Position numbers and translations under genes: made by a program. From an uncultured Eubacteriales bacterium (GTDB lineage Bacteria; Bacillota; Clostridia; Oscillospirales; Acutalibacteraceae): DNA of 6,539 nt. A model generated the notes under the pieces. It made no database searches and had not been told where the DNA came from. It worked only from the letters and a program-made list of their open reading frames with translations. Positions 4,836-6,539 of this stretch are shown piece by piece (positions within the stretch are counted from its first letter, which is position 1; each line of letters opens with the position of its first letter). The stretch lies in assembly GCA_900320415.1 (NCBI GenBank), contig ONSE01000185.1, positions 1-6,539 on the forward strand, in the 5' to 3' direction.

Positions 4836-6116
4836 TTATTTTGTTAAATCCTGAAATTCCGAGAAATCAAAGGTGGCAAAATAGTCCCTGGGCTGTTCCG
4901 CACGTCGGATCAGCTTATGACTGCCGTCCTCGCACAGCAGGACCTCGGCGGATCTGAGCTTTCCGTTGTAATTGTAGCCCATGGAGAAGCCGTGGGCGCC
5001 CGCGTCATGGATGTAGAGAATGTCTCCGATATCAATCTTCGGAAGCATCCTGTCGATGGCAAACTTATCGTTATTCTCGCAAAGTCCTCCCGTAACGTCA
5101 TATTTATGGTCACAGGGCTCGTTTTCCTTACCCAGAACGGTAATGTGGTGATAAGAACCGTACATGGCGGGACGCATCAGGTTCGCCGCGCAGGCGTCGA
5201 GACCGATGTATTCCTTGTAAATATGCTTTTCGTGAATCGCGGTCGCCACCAGCGCACCGTAAGGCGCGAGCATATATCTTCCCAGTTCGGTATAGATAGC
5301 GACATCGCCCATTCCCTCGGGAACAAGAATATCCTCAAACTTCTTTCTTACGCCCTCTCCGATGACGGCAATATCATTTTTCGGCTCCTCGGGCCGGTAG
5401 TCAACACCGACACCTCCCGAGAGGTTGATAAACTTGATATGTACGCCCGTTTTTTTGCGCAGTCTGACAGCAAGGCTGAACAGGATCCCCGCAAGCTCGG
5501 GGTAATAGCCGTTGGATACGGTATTGGAGGCGAGAAACGCGTGAATGCCGAATTCCTCTGCGCCTGCCTCCTTCAGCTCCAAAAATGCCTTCTCCATCTG
5601 TTCCTCGGTCATTCCGTACTTGGAATCTCCCGGTGTGTCCATTACCTGAACCTTGTCCTCGCTGTCCGCCATGCGGAATACGCCGCCCGGATTGTAGCGG
5701 CAGCAGATGGTCTTGGGAACGCCGCAGACCTTCTTGATGAACTCCACATGGGTGTAGTCGTCAAGATTGATATTCGCGCCCAGCTCATACGCCTTTTTCA
5801 TGTCCTGCTCGGGCGTGACATTGGAGCTGAACATGATCTCGGTACCTGTAATGCCGCAGGACTCGCAGAGCATCAGCTCTGTGTAGGAGGAGCAGTCCAT
5901 GCCGCAGCCCTCCTCCTGCAAAATCTTCATCAGATAGGGGTTGGGAGTCGCCTTTACCGCGAAATACTCCTTGTAGCCCTTGTTCCAGCTGAACGCCTTA
6001 TTCAGCGCTCTGGCATTTTCTCTGATTCCCTTTTCGTCATAGACGTGGAACGGGGTCGGAACATCCCTGATGATGTCCTTTGCCTGTTCCAGCGTCAGAA
6101 ACGGTTTCTTTTCCAT
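4836..6116 (-). CDS. lysA: Diaminopimelate decarboxylase (divergent fold-III PLP enzyme)
   Basis: A 426-aa cytosolic PLP enzyme that decarboxylates meso-diaminopimelate to L-lysine, the last step of lysine synthesis. It is an alanine-racemase-fold decarboxylase. FAVKATPNP carries the PLP lysine (Lys55), GCGMDCSS follows the barrel strand, and NLSGGVGVDY (231-240) is the phosphate-binding Gly loop. TELGR (276-280) replaces the usual EPGR, and GGLCENND (343-350) holds the active-site Cys346 donated across the dimer. GYNYNG near 380 supplies the Tyr contacting PLP. The segment IHAFLASN (191-198) stands where classical LysA has an HxHxGS motif, so this belongs to a divergent subgroup. Another amino acid decarboxylase of the same fold (for example carboxynorspermidine type) is a less likely reading. 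The ATG at 6116 is preceded by AGGAGG 8-9 nt away, which overlaps the end of the GTPase gene. The gap between the two genes is 3 nt, so they are co-transcribed and probably coupled. Confidence 0.87.
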   Translation of the reverse strand: MEKKPFLTLEQAKDIIRDVPTPFHVYDEKGIRENARALNKAFSWNKGYKEYFAVKATPNPYLMKILQEEGCGMDCSSYTELMLCESCGITGTEIMFSSNVTPEQDMKKAYELGANINLDDYTHVEFIKKVCGVPKTICCRYNPGGVFRMADSEDKVQVMDTPGDSKYGMTEEQMEKAFLELKEAGAEEFGIHAFLASNTVSNGYYPELAGILFSLAVRLRKKTGVHIKFINLSGGVGVDYRPEEPKNDIAVIGEGVRKKFEDILVPEGMGDVAIYTELGRYMLAPYGALVATAIHEKHIYKEYIGLDACAANLMRPAMYGSYHHITVLGKENEPCDHKYDVTGGLCENNDKFAIDRMLPKIDIGDILYIHDAGAHGFSMGYNYNGKLRSAEVLLCEDGSHKLIRRAEQPRDYFATFDFSEFQDLTK

Positions 6117-6119
6117 TTG

Positions 6120-6539
6120 TTATTCCTCCTCTGAACCCTCTGCGTAAGATGCGATAACTTCCTTGATATCGTCAAGACCGTCCCCGTTTACGGCGGAGAA
6201 GGGCAGCAGTTCTATCCCCTCATAGTCCTGCAGCTCATCCATGATCTCCTCTATCCGCTTCTCGTATGCGGTTTTTTTGAGCTTGTCCTTTTTCGTGAGA
6301 ACAATCACAAAAGGAGCGTTGCAGCCGTAAAGAAAGCTGAGCATATCGTAATCGTCCTTTGTCGGCTTGTGACGGATATCAATGATCTGGACAATCAGCG
6401 CGATATTGCGCTGTGCCGAAAGGTAACCCTCGACAAGACTTGCCCAGCGCTCCTTTTCCGCCTTGGAGACCTTCGCGTAGCCATAGCCCGGGAGGTCAAC
6501 AAAGCGGCAGCTGCGGAGCTTATAAAAATTGATTGTGGC
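6120..6539 (-). CDS. engB: Ribosome biogenesis GTPase YsxC/EngB, C-terminal part (cut by window edge)
   Basis: The frame is open to the window end and encodes the last 139 residues of a roughly 200-aa protein; the P-loop (G1) and switch I lie outside. Visible parts are the G3 motif in DLPGYGYAKVS, the segment ERW...YLSAQRNIALIVQIIDIRHKP, the G4 motif TKKDKL (T in place of N, as usual for this subfamily) and the G5 SA motif in LPFSAVNGDG. YsxC/EngB is a TRAFAC GTPase needed for 50S ribosomal subunit assembly. Reading should not start at the internal ATG at 6344, which falls between G3 and G4. The stop is 3 nt before lysA, whose ribosome site lies within this gene's last codons. The acidic C-terminus (GSEEE) is normal variation. 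Confidence 0.93.
   Translation of the reverse strand, partial: ATINFYKLRSCRFVDLPGYGYAKVSKAEKERWASLVEGYLSAQRNIALIVQIIDIRHKPTKDDYDMLSFLYGCNAPFVIVLTKKDKLKKTAYEKRIEEIMDELQDYEGIELLPFSAVNGDGLDDIKEVIASYAEGSEEE

Noticed and set aside
4917..6134. A 405-codon open frame on the plus strand, opposite lysA
   Set aside because: It mirrors the lysA codon structure, shows no recognisable domain and has no ribosome site of note. LysA on the other strand has clear family motifs, so the open frame is a shadow.

Overview
The window looks like a chromosomal segment of a low-to-mid GC Firmicute, most likely a gut-type Clostridium relative (Ruminococcaceae/Oscillospiraceae-like). This is an inference from three things: strong AGGAGG-type ribosome sites with consensus sigma-A promoters, tRNA genes with encoded CCA ends, and the pairing of a TFIIB-type zinc-ribbon membrane protein with a TPM-domain protein. 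No sign of phage, plasmid, IS element or CRISPR was seen. Every supported gene is on the minus strand, so transcription runs from high to low coordinates.

Layout in order of transcription. (1) The C-terminal part of the ribosome-assembly GTPase YsxC/EngB (6120-6539, cut by the window edge) is followed after 3 nt by a divergent diaminopimelate decarboxylase, lysA. That unit ends at a strong hairpin terminator (4782-4820). (2) A consensus promoter (4711-4739) drives a GTG-started acylphosphatase. After 44 nt comes a five-helix, histidine-containing membrane protein that resembles cytochrome-b anchor subunits, then a second terminator (3755-3796). (3) A near-consensus promoter (3703-3732) drives a three-gene unit: a double zinc-ribbon polytopic membrane protein, a signal-peptide/TPM/single-helix protein with a Cys-Gly repeat tail (overlapping the previous gene), and, 19 nt later, a radical SAM/SPASM enzyme read from a TTG start. 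(4) A consensus promoter (217-245) drives tRNA-Val(UAC) and tRNA-Asp(GUC).

The most interesting region is unit 3. The TPM protein ends in a repeat with four cysteines, CX5CX5CX4C, set in Gly/Ser. Its predicted topology puts that tail in the cytoplasm. The next gene is a radical SAM enzyme with the SPASM cysteine pattern typical of peptide and protein maturases. A reasonable hypothesis is that the enzyme modifies the Cys-Gly tail, for example with thioether crosslinks, making a modified domain on a membrane protein rather than a small secreted RiPP. I know of no description of such a system, but I cannot search, and a metal-binding role for the tail is the main alternative. Several gene starts differ from the longest reading frame (radical SAM, zinc-ribbon protein, TPM protein, acylphosphatase, small membrane protein). 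The reasons are given in each entry.
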